A stretch of DNA of 35,711 nt from Cruorifilaria tuberocauda (GCA_013365365.1 JABVXU010000547.1:1-35711); one strand, 5' to 3'. Positions 1 to 14,583 are shown, numbered from the stretch's first letter. Made by a program: numbers and translations. The notes: generated from the sequence alone by a model not told the origin.

Positions 1-623
1 AAAATTCCATTCCCATCTTTTTTAATTTTATATCGTCAATAATTTCCAGTATTAAGCTAATATAGTGATAATCGTGATTTTTTTTTTTCATTACTTCCGC
101 ATAGATTATGTAAAATTACAAAAGTTCCATAAAAATTGTGCATAATTTAAGAGTAACTGTATTATTTGTTTGCTAAATGAATAATTTTTCATTAAGTAAA
201 ATAAAAAAATTACAGAAGCTTTTCATTTTCTTATTATCTTTTCCATTAGCAGTATTGATATTTCTGTTTTTTTTTTCCGGAATGATGATGAAAAGACTTT
301 TCCGGAAATCAATTAAACAAACACCGAACTCTTTCATCTCTTTGTGTGTTATTTTTATAAAAAATTTATATTGAACTTTATATCGAATTTATATTGAAAA
401 TTTATATCAAATTTTGAAAGGATTAGATTTTAAAATATTTTCCATATCATAATTAATGTAATTGGTGTAATTGAACCATATTTCCGGTTCGTAATTTAAA
501 AAAAAAAAAAAGGAAATGAGATTTTGCACTTTTTATCAATTTTGTTCATGAATAAATTCAGGCCGCTATATTATGTCATTTCTCTCTCTAAAGCAGTATT
601 TTAGTTACTAGCTGAAATGAAAA

Positions 624-770
624 ACTGATTGATTCTTAGAAGTGATTGATTGATTCTCTTGGCCACTTACAACTGATTAATTCTCATGGCTACTTATAGC
701 TTATTGATTCTCTTGGCTATTTGTATTTGATTGATTTCCCTAGCTATAACTGATTGATTCTTTTGGCTTA
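624..770. repeat. degenerate minisatellite, unit about 26-29 bp
   Basis: Roughly six diverged copies of a unit with core CTGATTGATTCTCTTGGC followed by an AT-rich spacer; clear copies start near 624, 648, 673, 699, 726 and 749. Confidence 0.7.
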
Positions 771-1231
771 TTTTTCATTCTTTAATTCTGTCTTGTTAAA
801 TATAATGATAATTTTTGATAGTATTAATTGATAATGGAATAAAATACAAAATACGTTTCCTAGATACGATATTATCGAGACGATACTACAATATCAATCT
901 TACTATGATTTCATCGAATTAATAATCTATTGAATGAATAAAATGAATAGAAATTCGAAAAAAAAAATTTGGATATTAAAAATTCAATGAAAGTATTATT
1001 CATTGGAAAAACAATTTTAGCATCTTTTTTAATAAATAAGAAATTGCTATGTAAAGTTTTTTTTTTTTTTTAAAAAAGAAAAAGAACTATTTAAAATGCA
1101 AAAAAGAAAAGTGAAAGATTTGTATGAAAGATATTTCGTCAGATCGATTATAAAAACCTTCGTAAAATAATTTTTTCTTCAGTCATCATATATTCTTTTC
1201 TCAGTCTTTTACACTGTACTTCCTTTAATTC

Positions 1232-1550
1232 TGTATAATGCTCTTAGTTTTGTAATTTTCCTATTCTCTTTTAATTAATTACTTGTTATTTCTTAATTGA
1301 ACTTGAAATTTATTACTGATTTTCAAACCTTTTACAGTGTACTTTTCCCAATCTTATATATATTTTTAGTGTTTAGCAATTTTCTTATTTTCTCCTTAAT
1401 TTTAATTAATTGATTAATATTTATTAATTAAATTTCATTGTATATGTTTTTAGTTATTAACAATTTTCCAACTTTCGTTTCTCAGTTCTAATTAATTACG
1501 TAATATTTCTTAACTGAATCCAAAATTTATTACTGATTCATTTGATAAAA
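1232..1550. repeat. highly diverged tandem repeat, about 85-125 bp unit
   Basis: Three related blocks, each with a TTTAGT..T..CAATTTTC-like core (near 1242, 1365 and 1449). The segment reading AAATTTATTACTGATT follows two of them (near 1309 and 1527). Weak, partly explained by AT bias. Confidence 0.4.
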
Positions 1551-1940
1551 GTGGATAGATCGGTTAATTTTTTTCTCAAACTTTTAAAAATTTCCATTTA
1601 CATAGAATTATTTTATTGTTTTACATTATATTGTCTTTTTATTGATCATATAAAATGAAAAATAATTTCACAACTGTTACCTAATGCTTTTCATGCTTCT
1701 CATCTTGCTACCAATGAATTTTATCAATATTTATCAACAAAACTTATCTTCTAATTGATGAATTAAATCGCTATTTGATCAATGATCAGTGATAGAAATT
1801 GTTTTTGCTCCGATAGAGAAAATAATTGTAAAAAGTAACAACGAGGGCACACTGTACTAAACAATGTATTATTGATTTGTTTATTTTTAACTCTGAGAAA
1901 ATATACCTAAATTTGAATATCATTCTTCGCTCCAGATTTG

Positions 1941-2132
1941 TTATCACAGATATTCGAGTAATTTCGTATCATACAATACTTATCATAGATACTCGAGTAA
2001 TTTCTTATCATACAATACTTATCACAGATATTCGAGTAATTTCTTATCATACAATACTTATCACAGATATTCGAGTAATTTCTTATCATACAATACTTAT
2101 CACAGATATCGAGTAATTTCTTATCATACAAC
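1941..2132. repeat. 39-bp tandem repeat, five copies
   Basis: Copies start at 1941, 1980, 2019, 2058 and 2097. The unit begins TTATCACAGATATTCGAGTA and ends CATACAATAC. Copies 3 and 4 are identical, copies 1 and 2 differ by a few bases, and copy 5 has a single-base deletion. Because 39 is a multiple of three, both strands show spurious repetitive open frames here. Confidence 0.95.
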
Positions 2133-2672
2133 TCCAGCTTACAAGATTGTTAGATTTTTGATAAAATGTCAATACTTTTATTATTATTGTTCAAATTTCA
2201 AATGTAATTTAAACTTAAACTTTATTAGTTTGTTCAAATTCAAAAAAAAAAGTTATAATTTTTATTTATAATTTCAATATTACTTAAACATTGTTTAACT
2301 CTTTTTATATCCTAATAATGAAAAAAAATTGAATTAGTGATTTCTTCGTTCAAGTGGAAATATCTAAAAGCATAAGTGATTTGTTTGTAGATGTAAACGT
2401 CGTTGTTGTTAAGATAAGGATCAGAAGGTGTAGAGTGGCCATGTGAATTTGAAGTTATTTCCAAGGACCTTATCGCTCGATAGTTGTCGCCAGAAGGAGC
2501 AGTTACAGTGATAATTACAGTTTTTACAGTGACAACAAAAAGGAAAGGTCATCATTCCAACAGTGCAGAATTGTTGTATTATTATTGATAATTGCTAGCA
2601 TAATTCTATCATCAATACTCTATTTTTACCCAAAATTATTCTATTGTTATTCAAAAATATTCTCATTTTTCC

Positions 2673-3053
2673 CCTCTCCCTCTCTCTCTCTCTCTCTCTC
2701 CTCCTCTTTCTTTTTTTAGCATTTTAACCTTTAATTATTCTTTAATTAATTAAATTTTATATGTTTTTTTGATTCTCTTTTTTCCCTCTCTCTCTTCTCC
2801 CTTTTTTACTATTTTAATTTTTCATCATTCGTTAATTAATTAAATTTTGTATGTTTTTTTTTTCGTTCTCTTTTCTCTTTCTCTCCCTCTCTTCCTTTTT
2901 TTAGTATTTTAACTTTTGATTATTCTTTGATTAAATTTTGTATGTTTTTTTTTCTTTTTCTCTTTTCTCTCTCTCTCTTTCTTCTTTCTCCTTTTACTCC
3001 CCTATTTTAACGTTTATTATTCATTAATCAATTAAATTTTGCATGTTTTTTTG
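2673..3053. repeat. tandem array of about 91-101 bp units, four copies, pyrimidine-rich
   Basis: Each unit has a (CT)n tract, then TTTTTTAGTATTTTAAC, a TTAATTAATTAAATTTTGT segment, then ATG followed by a T run. The ATG anchors fall at 2761, 2851, 2942 and 3043. The first CT tract (2673-2709) is nearly pure; later tracts are interrupted. Confidence 0.85.
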
Positions 3054-4353
3054 GTTTTTTTTATAAATATTAAATTTTTTGAAATGACATTCATTTTGCT
3101 TCTTTGTCACATGAAAAAGCATCAAATCATTTTGTGCTTAAAGTTAAAATTAAACTTTTCATTTCCTATTTCTTGACTTTGATCCGTGAAATTCACTTTT
3201 TATTAAAAAAATAAATATTAAATATTTTTTTGCTTTTGCTACTCAACTTTTATCATCCTGTTATCAGCACTCATATCAATTCAACCGTAGAGCTTATTAT
3301 TCAAAGTCTGTTTAAATTTTTGTGAGCTGAAATTATTAATGATTAAAATTTGAATATGAAGTAATAAATAATTGTAATTTTCGTTGATATTTATATAAAT
3401 TCCACTCAAATCTGATTCTGCTTTCCTAATTTTTTTCTCTTTGTTTATTTTGAATTTGAAATTAGTCATTTGCACTTTGTTAAGCTATATTTCACAATTT
3501 ATCCAAACATTCTTATTCATTCTTAGCTTTTCCTTCATCTCTCTTTTTCTCTTTTATCACATTATTAAACCGTTCAATCACTCTTTTTAATTTCAATTAA
3601 AATGTAGAAACTCATGAAATGAATTTGAAAGTTACAAAAAAAATGAAAGGAATTTTTTGCACTTTTTTTAAACTTCAAATGAATTTTCATTTTTGATAAA
3701 AGTACAAAATGTCCTCTCCTAAGGTTTATTTTTTGTCTCAAACATATATGTATGTTGTAAATACATAGCATCAAGAACTTATCAATCGTTAGCTAAATAT
3801 CAGTTTCTAATTTTCATTTAAATTTACATTTTTATTAAAAATTTTATTAGAAAGTTCTATTAACTGATTTGCTTAATTAGATGGAGCAATAAGAAAGACT
3901 AAATTAAATATGATTTAAGCTGAGGTTGAAGCTAGAAATTACGAATATCTTCAAAGTTCAAAATTTTTTTTCTCCTGATAGTTAAGTTTCATTCGGCAAA
4001 ATAGTTTCTCTTTCACCGAATGAGCTAGGAGGTGAATTTATAATTTTAGTTTATCATTCTTCTTACTTGGTTTATTTATTACCAGGTATGATCACTATTA
4101 AGTAAACAAAAGAAAGAAATGGTATGCTGGAAGTTATAAGTAACACTGATACTGAGAATTATAAATAATATTCATTTATTCGAAATTAATTGATTAATAC
4201 TTGATCACTTTGATCATGAATAATATTTAATTCGATCTGAATAAATTTATTTTTACATTTCGATCAATTATAACTGATATTATTCATTGAATTAGATGAA
4301 TGACATGAAAAAAAAAGCAATATGTTGAGGAAATATGTTGAAACGAATTATTA

Positions 4354-4474
4354 TGTCTCTCATAAATCCATTCCCAATTGATCTTTCAATTAAAATTATC
4401 ATTTAAAATTAATTACCGAATGAAATGATTTCTCATAAATTCATTCTCAACTTGATCTTTCAATTAAACTTAAT
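4354..4474. repeat. direct repeat of about 42 bp, 77 bp apart
   Basis: TCTCATAAATCCATTCCCAA with a following TTGATCTTTCAATTAAA segment at 4354-4395 recurs with a few changes at 4431-4474. Confidence 0.75.
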
Positions 4475-4742
4475 AATAAAATGATTCCTTTCATTCATAT
4501 CAAAATATTCAATAAATTTGAATTATTAAAGAAAAATAAAGAATGCGCGCAAATTTTACGCTCAAAATTTGGAGCAAAATGTAAATGAAAATGTGATGAA
4601 ATGAAATGTTTCATTTGTTAACTATCGAATAGAATGAAAAACAATTGAAAAAATCGAATTCGGATAGAAAAAAAGAATCGGAAAAAAGGAAATAGATGAA
4701 TTCATGGACATTTGCATTTGTTTAGTTTGCTTTGAAGATTTT

Positions 4743-4750
4743 TATAAATA
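4743..4750 (+). promoter_or_regulatory. TATA-box-like site
   Basis: TATAAATA in a less AT-rich setting, followed 20-35 bases downstream by GTTGTTCGAAAGTGAGCAG. It could be a core promoter for a leader exon of zoo-1, 5 kb before the ATG. In DNA this AT-rich the motif is weak evidence alone. Confidence 0.2.
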
Positions 4751-6657
4751 GTTTTTAGGCAGATTGTTGTTCGAAAGTGAGCAGTATGCAAATTTCGAAT
4801 TAAATATTCGGAAGGAAGAAAGAGGGACGAGTGTACATCGTTATATTTGATTTAAAAAAGAACATTTGAAATGAAATTAATGCTAATATTAGCTTATTTC
4901 TACTACTATTATCAGTAGTACCAGTAGTACAGATGTACTTTTATGAGTTAAAAATTTTTAATAGTATTAAAAAAAAAACATTAATGCTTAAAATCATAAA
5001 GAATCAATAATTCTCTATTTTCTTAATCATAAAATATTATTTTAAAGTATTCTTTTAAGTTACTTATTTGAAGGTTTTCTTAAAGTGTAACGTAAGTAAA
5101 CGTGTAAAATGTAAGTAACGCAAGTAAAAAGTAAACAAACATTTGTAATTTTTAGCAAATTTATTTCTCAAAACATTTTTTTTTTAATATTTAATTTCGT
5201 AAATTAGCTTAATTGCTTTTAATTAGTGTAATCAAATTTTATTGAATATTAAGCATAACATTTAAATGTTTTCATTTTGTTTATAGGTGCATTTAAAATA
5301 CAATTAAATGCTTTGAGAGAATTCATTTGAAGCATTGAATTGAATGGATGGAAAATAAATATAAGCTATTTGTAAAGTTCATTTAGCATTTTAAATGGGT
5401 GATAGTAGCTAGAGATGACATTATTGAGTGCTTATCTGTTGGATGTTTAAGTATAATTAGCTAATCTTATATTTTAATGCTTGTTGTCACATTGATTTTA
5501 AATAAATCCTTATTTACTACTCTTTCATACTCACTGCTAACTTTACTGATACAAATAAGTTTCTACTATCTTCAAAATATGATTGATTGAAAATTTTACT
5601 TCTTCAATCTTTTCTCTTCCTGTTTAAATCACACATAAAGTAATGAAAGAATTATTCCTAAATTCATAAATTTCATTTTATTAATTTTCATAATTTATTT
5701 GAAGTAAGTTTTTGACTAAAGTAAGTTAAATTGAATAATTGAAATTTTTTAATTCACATATCCAATCTTTACTATTATCATTAACAATGATCCATTGATA
5801 ATTTTAGTCTTGTACTTTGAGACATGTATGCTTTTAGAAGACCTGCAAATTGAATTAGTGAAATTTCATTTCCAATTATTCATTCGATTGAAAGAGTACA
5901 TTCAAGTTATTCATTACTTATAAAAATTTTTGAAAATAGTAAATTTTTGCATCATTTATATTTCTATTTGTACTTTATAATTTACATATATTTTGACAAA
6001 TTTCCGATAAGTAATTTCTGCATAACTTGTTATTTCCCGATCCCCGATCGCTTTACCTATTGTTATTTCCCGATCTCCAATCTCTTCCCATACTCCCGCG
6101 GTGAATTTCATCGTTGTTAAATCGTTGAAAATGACTTTGTACCCTAATATATATCCTATTTATCTAGTGAAGTGAAGAAAATTTTCCACATGATTATATA
6201 AAATTTCCTCATATTTATATTTATTTACATTATTATTTCATTCATTCATTCATTTCAAAATTTTGAAATGATTTTTGTTGAATTTATCATTTCGGTACTA
6301 TCAATATCACTTATCATAATTATTATCAATTTTGTAACTTTCAATCAAAAGCAAAAAGATATATCATCTAAACAAAGAAAAAAAAAAGCAGAAAGAAGAA
6401 AAATTGAAAAGGTCAACAGTGATAAGTGATAGTTTGATTGATTTCATTCACATAAATATCATCTCATATCATTGAATTACTCAATCACTTCCATTTTTAT
6501 CATAAAAACTGAAAAGTCATTTCAATTAAATTTCTTTCCTAATCGTTCCAATTTTTATCGTTCCTTTTTTAAACTTTTACATTTAGCATTTTTCTCTCAG
6601 TGAAAAATTTCCATTTATTTCTTTTTCTTCATTACAATATTTGATTTATTCTTATTG

Positions 6658-6699
6658 TTTCTCCCTCTCTCCCTCTCTCTCTCTCTCTCCCTCTCTTTG
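6658..6699. repeat. (CT)n microsatellite
   Basis: Nearly pure CT/CCT tract of about 40 bases. Confidence 0.9.
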
Positions 6700-9600
6700 T
6701 ATTACTGAATTTTAATTCCGTTTAAAAATTCATCCTTCACCTTGTTTTCTAAATATTTTTAGGATGGTAAAAATTTAATGCATATCTTTTGTATGAATGG
6801 AATTTGAAAATAGAAATTTAAATTGTTCGTAAAATTTAAAGAAGATATGCTGGATACCGAATTAAGAGGATATTTATCTTTGATTTGGTTTAATTTCAAT
6901 GATAATTTCATTTATCGATTATTATTAAACTCATTTATTTAATTCATATCAACTGATAATAGCTTGAATTTAATCGATCGTTTAAATGACGAGACTTCAT
7001 TTTACTTATCAATTATTCTTATCAATTTATTTCTTTATCAAAGTAATCAAAGTCTTTATCAAAGATATCAAAGTAGTTGATAATATTTAAAAAATAATTA
7101 TTACTATTTCGCAATGATTCTATTAAATATAAATAATCAATTAAATTAACTATCATCGATTAAGCCTTAAATTAAATCAACAATAAAGAGTACTATTTAT
7201 AGTTTTCAATTCAATTATTCATTTTAAAATATTTAGATGTATAATTAAAATTTATTTTTACTACTCAAATACAGTTCTGTCATTCATATTGATAATTACA
7301 GGTGTTTTCGTTATGGATGAATAAATAATTTTTATTTGAAATGATCGAAAATGATTATCAAAATGATTCAATTTCGTATTCAAAATGTTTCATGATATGT
7401 TTATGATTTAAAGTAAAGATTTTAATTGTAATTTGATTTCTTCCGTAATATATTTTTATGATTTTACTTTAATATTTAACTATTTAATTTAATTTCTCCG
7501 CCTTTTTCATTTTTCTTCACGTTGGAAAGGAATTATTTTTGTTTCTTGTTGAGTGAATTAAATTAAAAAAAAATACTAGTGATTAAAATTATAAAATTAA
7601 AAAAAAAAGAGAAATTAAAAATTATTCAGTATGTGATAGAAGAAAGGTGGAATTAATGAAAATTAATTAATCATTTTTTGTTATTTATGAAAAATTTTCA
7701 AAAAATCACATAAGAAATAACGATTATGAATAATAACAGCAATGAAAATGATAGTGATCAATCATAATAATAAGTATTAATCATGAAATAATAATCGAAA
7801 TCATGGAAATAGTCTAATTTTAATGATTTAAATAATAATTTCTTTTTGCTAATAACAATGTTGCTTAATTGAAAACAATAGAATAAAATTAAAATACACG
7901 AAAAATTTCGATCACTTATGATGATTTCTGCTGTCCGATCCGTCAAAATTTATATTTCTTCTGAAATTCAATTTTAATTCTTGCACCAATAATGATTAAT
8001 GATTTTTCTTTTTTTATCAAAGTATTATCTTTTATTTTGAAGGTTTTTTTTGTTTCCAAATACCATCCAATCAAACTAATTCAAATGCAAAAATTCGATT
8101 AGGAATGGAAAAAAAGATAAATTTGCTTTATTTATAAATGAATGAAAAGCTTTATCACTTCAAATGAAAGTAAAAGTTAAGTAAGTAATCATTTTATCAT
8201 TATCTTATCATTTATCATTTATTCTGTATCATTTTATCTCAGAAAATAATCATTTTGCTCTTTTTTTTCATTAGCTTTGTTTTTGGCTTCAACTAAAATC
8301 TTAACAATTGGTAGTATTTTTGGCTGAAATCATTTCTTGGCCTAGCTAAAGCAGACATATTTCATCATTTTCTAAGCTTACATTTTAGCTTTCAATTGGA
8401 ATTTACGATCAAGTAAAGCAAAAGTTATGCGATTTGTTGAAGCTATGAAAAAAGATATATATGTATATGTATTCTTGACTTCTGTTTTTCGGAATGTTTT
8501 CCGGGAAATATCCGAAAAAATACCTCGGGGAATTGTTTCGTTTAATTCTTTCATCCTTCAAAATTTCCTTTCTATTTCATCCTATCCATTCTTTTTCACT
8601 TTCTATGCCATTTATTATTCAAAATTTGAATTTCGACATTTCAACAGTTATAATCTATCTGCAACTTAGATTATCTGAAAATCAAAATAAACTTTATTCG
8701 ATATGATTAATTCCGAGAATTTTCTCGGTATCATCTGATTAGATCAGTCTATTTTCTAATGCTTGTCATCAATTTACTACACTTTTAACTTTTCCCGTTA
8801 CTTAATACGGAACTTTCAAGTATTTCCCATTTACTCTGCTGCTAAAACTTACTTTTTCACCATGGTAAGGTTTTTTTTCGTTCGTTAGTTCTTCATAACA
8901 TAACAAATTAGAGAAATGATTAATTGAGAAATTAAATTAGATGTGAAAGTGTCATTTGAAATTATATTTTGCATTTGAAAACTTGAAAATGAAATAATAT
9001 TTTACATTTGAGAGATCATTTTATCACTTCATTTCAAATAGTTGAGCAATTAAAATATCAACTTTCATCTCTTTTTTTTTTCTTGGAAAATTTCAAAAAA
9101 AATGAATTTTAATTTTTGCATGATATAATGATCTAATAAGAATTTATTGATAAATTTGAAATAGTTTATTAGTGAAACATTTGAAAAGTAATGCATATTT
9201 TTTAATTAACTTTACTGACAATGATCATTTTAAACTTTTAATTATTTCTTATATTTTTTCATTTTTTATAATAATTTAATTTTCTTGGTAATTCCTAAAA
9301 TCATTATCCTTCTTCACAGGTTTTACTAACTTTGATTCTTACATTTTTTTACGATGTTTTCTTGATATGTTAAATTTATCAATAATTTAAGCTCCAAGTT
9401 AATGTCATTAAAGTATAAAGTATGATTGCAGTAAACTTTTTACTTAAGATTTTTTCAATTTTTACAAAATTTGTTTTTGTGTCTGATAAAGGTAACTGTA
9501 AGAAGTTTTTAATTAAGCAACAACAAAAAATGGATTAAATTAAATCATTACAATAATTTTTAAATATAATGAAACTGTAATACTTTCTTATTTCAATGAT

Positions 9601-9844
9601 TTCAATAATTTCAATTCTACTAATTTCCAAATTGAAATTTATTAATTAAAATTTTAATACTGTTTTGTGATTTCAATTTAAAATTATGCTAAATGATAAA
9701 AATAACTATCGTTTATTCCATTTGTCTCTTTTTTTTGTTACTGTAAATCATTTGGAAAAGAATTCGTTAATTGATTAATTAATATTTCTCTGGAAACTTT
9801 AAAGTAAGTAATTAAGAGTTATAGGAGAAGAAGCAGTACTGTAA

Positions 9845-10063
9845 ATGTGGGAAGGTCGACCAATTGACAGTATTAACGGTTGGCCGATATTTGAGAATGG
9901 TATTGATAATACAGGAATTTCGATGTCAACATCAATGATAATGAACTGTAGCTCACCAAAATTATCCAGTAAAGAAAATCATACTAATTCGTTACAGTAT
10001 CCACGATACAGTAATAGTGATCGTAATAAAACATTTCGTATATTGGATGAAATGTCTGATCAG
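9845..10063 (+). CDS. zoo-1: zoo-1 exon 1: N-terminal 73 residues before PDZ1
   Basis: Starts at an ATG preceded by an in-frame TAA and ends GAT-CAG before a GTAATG donor (phase 0). It encodes a Ser/Asn-rich leader ([14 protein letters not shown]...) with no recognised domain. ZO proteins also have a short poorly conserved segment before PDZ1, so this fits, but the start exon is the least family-supported part of the model. Confidence 0.75.
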
Positions 10064-11924
10064 GTAATGATTTCATTTTTTTTTTTTTTTAATTTTATTT
10101 TTTATAATTTTTTATAATTATTTTTATAATTTATAATTTAATTTTATTTTTTATAATTAATTTTAAATTTTTAAAGATTAACAATATTTAGAATCTTAGC
10201 AATTTTTTTGTTACTGTGGAAAATCTTAATGTAATTAATTAATGTGACATTTTCCGGATAGAGCAAGTTAAATTTATTTTGAATTTTAATTATATCCAGT
10301 TATTGGAAAAAAAGTATTTCAGATATACTAAAAATTTTCTATTGATTCTAAGACTGTTACTTATTTATTGGAAAATTCATTTTGTTCAAAAAAAAATTTA
10401 ATTATTGAATATTTTATTACTTATATATCTAATATAATCATAAGTGATAAGTGATAAGATCTTCATAATAGATTAATCTATCTGGAAATGGTTTAAATTT
10501 TTTAAAACTGCTTTCGAAAAAAAAACTATGTTATAACTTTTCCTTATAAGTAAATTCTTCTGATCATAGCTCTTCTGTGTAGATCGAAATTTTTAAAATG
10601 TTACAAAAATAAAATATTTTATCGAAAGGAGAAACTCATCCTTCAATAAGCATAAATAATTTTAAGCGTTTAATTAAAATAGTATCAATTTTCATTTATT
10701 CCAAATATTTCCACAAAATTTTCACTTTCACTTTTCAAAAATTAAATTTTGTAAATTTTCAAGAATTGCGAAAATACCTAGATCAGTAGTATCATTTTAT
10801 CACTATGATCAGATAGGAAGACTCTATTATTTTCACATTTACATTTTTTGTTCTTTGATTCGATGATGAAAATTTCAAGTAAAATCTTCAAATTTAAAAT
10901 TTCTAATTAAATGCATGAGAAGGAAAAAAGTGTGTGATAATTAATTAATTAAATAGTAGTAAATAGTAAATTTTTGAAATTCGATTAATGTCTTTTTTTT
11001 TAGAGTAATTTTGTTGATAATGGAAGAAATACGTGAAATTCACGATAAATTTGAAAAAAAAAGTTACATAAAAGAAACAAAAAAAAAATTAAAATAATTA
11101 TAGAAAAATGTCCGAATTCTTTCATTCTTTATATTTTATACTTTAAAAAGTAAAATATCTTTTTTTTTGCAGTCAATTTAATTTTAATATAAATTATTTT
11201 TCAGTTAAATAAATATTGAGGCAAAATTTTTTTTTTCAAAAAAAAAATAACTTGAAGGGATCTATTGAATTTAATATGAAAGACCTATTGAACTATGAAA
11301 AATGTCAAGAATTTATATCAAAATAATGGATTTTTTTCAAATCTTCTAAGATCTTTTTTTCTCAAATTTTCAGGATATTATTTGCAAAAAGAAACAAATT
11401 ATTATTATGATGAAATGTTTACGAATTGCAAAGCAATCAATTAATTAATTAAATAATTTTCTGTAATGTATTATAACAGTAAATAAAACAATATTGTAGT
11501 AAGTTTAGTAAATAAAGTAAGTATTGTTATTTGTTGCTATGATACGATTATAATTGTAATGCTCAAACAAGTAGTATGATTATCCGAATTATGATCAGTG
11601 AAAGTATTACAGTTGAAATCTCTATTTCATACATTCGTGAAATTACACAAAATTTTGAAGATAATTTCTAGCTGAAAATTCTGTAAAATCGAAATTATCA
11701 TAAAGTAATAAATTATATCTGTAATATCGATAGTCTGATATCTTTGTTAATTTTCCTTTCATCAATTTATTTTCAAATTTAAATTACAGATTTAACTTAA
11801 TTGATTTCTTTTAATTGCCCAACTCAAGATAATAATTATGATGAGAATGAAGCTAGTGCTAAAAATAAAATTACAATTAATATTACTCAAACTCTCCGCA
11901 TTCTATATTTCCAGCTTTCATAAG

Positions 11925-11963
<39 letters not shown>

Positions 11964-14546
11964 AGAGAAGAAATATTTTCTTTTCTTAGAAATGCTTGAT
12001 TTTTTCTTTAGCCTAAAAGCAATCTTCATTTCCTAAAGAAAAAAGGAAAGAACTCTTTCCACTTTGAAATTGCCTTCCAATTCTGATTAAAATGGAACGA
12101 TTCATTTTACAGCAATAACAACCCAACGATTGAAGAAAGCAGTAAAATTTCCTTAAAAATGTGAATTTGTTCGAGAAATTGATGGAAGAATGAATCTCTC
12201 TCTCCCCCTCTCCCTCTCTCCCTCTCTCTCTCTCTCTTTTTATTCTCTGTTTCAGGCTGCAACAACTACCGGTTCAAGTTCGAGCGTCAGTTGGCAACTT
12301 CTTTCCGTCACTCTTCATCGGGTTAGTTCCATTTTCAATTTAAACACTATTTACTGCTTAATACCATTATTACTATTACTATTACTATCATTTTTACTCA
12401 TTCATCCCTTTCAATTCATTTACTATTTAATTTAATATATTAGGAATTTCAAATTTAATATAATTTAAAATATGTAAGTTAAAATATTTTTATTTAGTAT
12501 GAAAGCAATTAAGTTGAAATTAGTTTAAGTTTAAATTTTAATTACTTTTGTGGTTTATAAATTTGTTCTTATTGATTTGCTATTTGATAATATCGTCAAT
12601 TTATCGGTTCATTTTATTATCAGTTATCTCATCATCAATTCAATTTTCATATCCGATTAAACTTTCATAACTTTCGTAATTGTTTTATTTATATGATCAA
12701 TGACGAAATAAAAGATAGTTAACTTATCCATAAGTATGCTGCTTTATGTAATAATCAGCAGTTTAATTTATCCATTGTTTAGTTTTCCTATTCATTAATT
12801 ACTTTTTTATTATTTTTGATTACTTTAATAAGTTGATCAATTGATTAAATAAGAGATAATTAACTTATCATTTACTTATCATTATACATTTTTTCAACAA
12901 AGGTATATAGAAAAAATCAAATGAAAATAGTTTTACATTGTCATACTTATCATAAGTAAATCGATAAGCATAAATTTCACATATTATACAGAAATTGAAT
13001 TAATCGATTGAAAATTTTTTTGAACAATTTGAATATTTGAAATAAACTTTTGTGCAAAATTATTTTCAGTTTGATTGTTTTTATATACTTTTGTTGAAAC
13101 AAATGTATAATTCAAATAACTATTTCGTAAATAATTATAACTCAAATGAAGTATAACTTAAGTAAAGTATAACTCAAATCAAGTACAACTTAAATAAAGT
13201 ATAGCTCAAATGAAGTATAACTAAAATAAAGTATAGCTCAAATGAAGTATAACTTAAATAAAGTACAACTCAAATAAATGGTATATTAATATGTATGAAA
13301 TTGATTTTATTATAATCATTCTTAATTAAATTATAGATTATAATACTTATCGAGAAAATAACTATGCAATATTTATTATAACTAGAAAATTGTTTGTTTT
13401 TTTATTAGCTTTTAAAATTTCATACTAATAATATTGATTACGGAAGAATGTTAGCAAATGCTTGAGGATAAATGGAAGTTGCGTCATTCTCAGATCTGTC
13501 AAAAAGATTTACGAATGCGCCGCCATTATGAGTTCATCGTGTATCGTACAGATAGATAGGATTTTATGAATTGGGAAGTTACATTTATCATTGTTCTCAA
13601 ATTTACTCTTTCCATATTCCCTGATCATTTCCAGTTCTCAAGATTAAGCTCTCTTCTTCCAACTTTTTCCTTTTAGCTGCCAGACAGACTAGGATGGTTG
13701 TGATAAGAAGCATCTGCTACTGAGCAATGATTAAAATGAAGTGAAAGACAAAAACTTAGTCTTAGCGGAAGTCTAGATTTTATTCTTAATGATGATAATG
13801 ATACTGATAGTAAGAGTGATAGTAGCACTGGCAATACATTATCTAAATTCTTAATGATGATATTGATAGTAACAGTGATTGCAGCAATAGTAATGGATTA
13901 TCTAATTCTTAACGATGATAATGATGCTGATAGTAAGAGTGATAGTAATGACAGTAATGATGATGTTAATTTTAGGAGAAAAGTAGTAAGAATGGTAGTG
14001 GCAATAGCAATAATTATCTGAATTCTTAATGATAATGATGATAATGATAGTGATAGTAAGAGTGATAAGAGCAATGGTAATATTATTATCTTTCATTTTT
14101 TGAAGATCAATTTTGAACGGATATGAAGTGGGAAATGAAGAAAGGAATTTTAATCTCATTCAAATCTTATTATCTCTTTCACTTGCTTCTCATCTATCCA
14201 TTACATTCTCTAAATATTTGCTTAAAAAAAAAGAAGAGAGAGAGAGAGAAAGGGGAAAAGAAAGAAAAGAAAAAATTAAATGGATTATTGTTTATTCCTT
14301 CAAATCACTCAACCATTAAAATATTTAATGTAAAAATATTATTTTATTGAATGAATAATTCATTATCCATTTATTTCCCATTATTATCAACCTATGTATT
14401 GTTTATTCATAGTGATAACAGATTGATAACAAATCACTTTTTATCATTAAATGTTTATGATTTAAAGTTATTTGATAGAAAAACGAGAAATAAAATTATA
14501 ACATTCATTAAATACATATTATATCGTTGAGCTTTGATAAAGTATT

Positions 14547-14583
<37 letters not shown>

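Larger units (their letters stand above)
1..9844. other. AT-rich spacer upstream of zoo-1, no convincing gene
   Basis: No exon with recognisable protein similarity, no tRNA or rRNA. Short open frames are low-complexity or repeat-driven. It holds several tandem repeats (listed separately), a less AT-rich block at about 2390-2550, and a TATA-like site at 4743. Promoter and untranslated leader exons of zoo-1 may lie here but cannot be placed. Confidence 0.6.
10064..12255 (+). other. zoo-1 intron 1
   Basis: AT-rich intron of about 2.2 kb with a (GA)n tract at 11930-11970 and a (CT)n tract at 12194-12237. No other structure seen. Confidence 0.8.

Noticed and set aside
1877..2131. Open frames on both strands
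   Set aside because: They are produced by the 39-bp tandem repeat and carry no real protein features.
8427..8706. Overlapping frames of 70-80 codons
   Set aside because: They show no similarity to known proteins, and their Phe/Ile-rich content is typical of random AT-rich DNA.
13902..14159. Minus-strand frame rich in Ile and Thr
   Set aside because: It lies on the ~60-bp minisatellite and has no plausible start context or domain.
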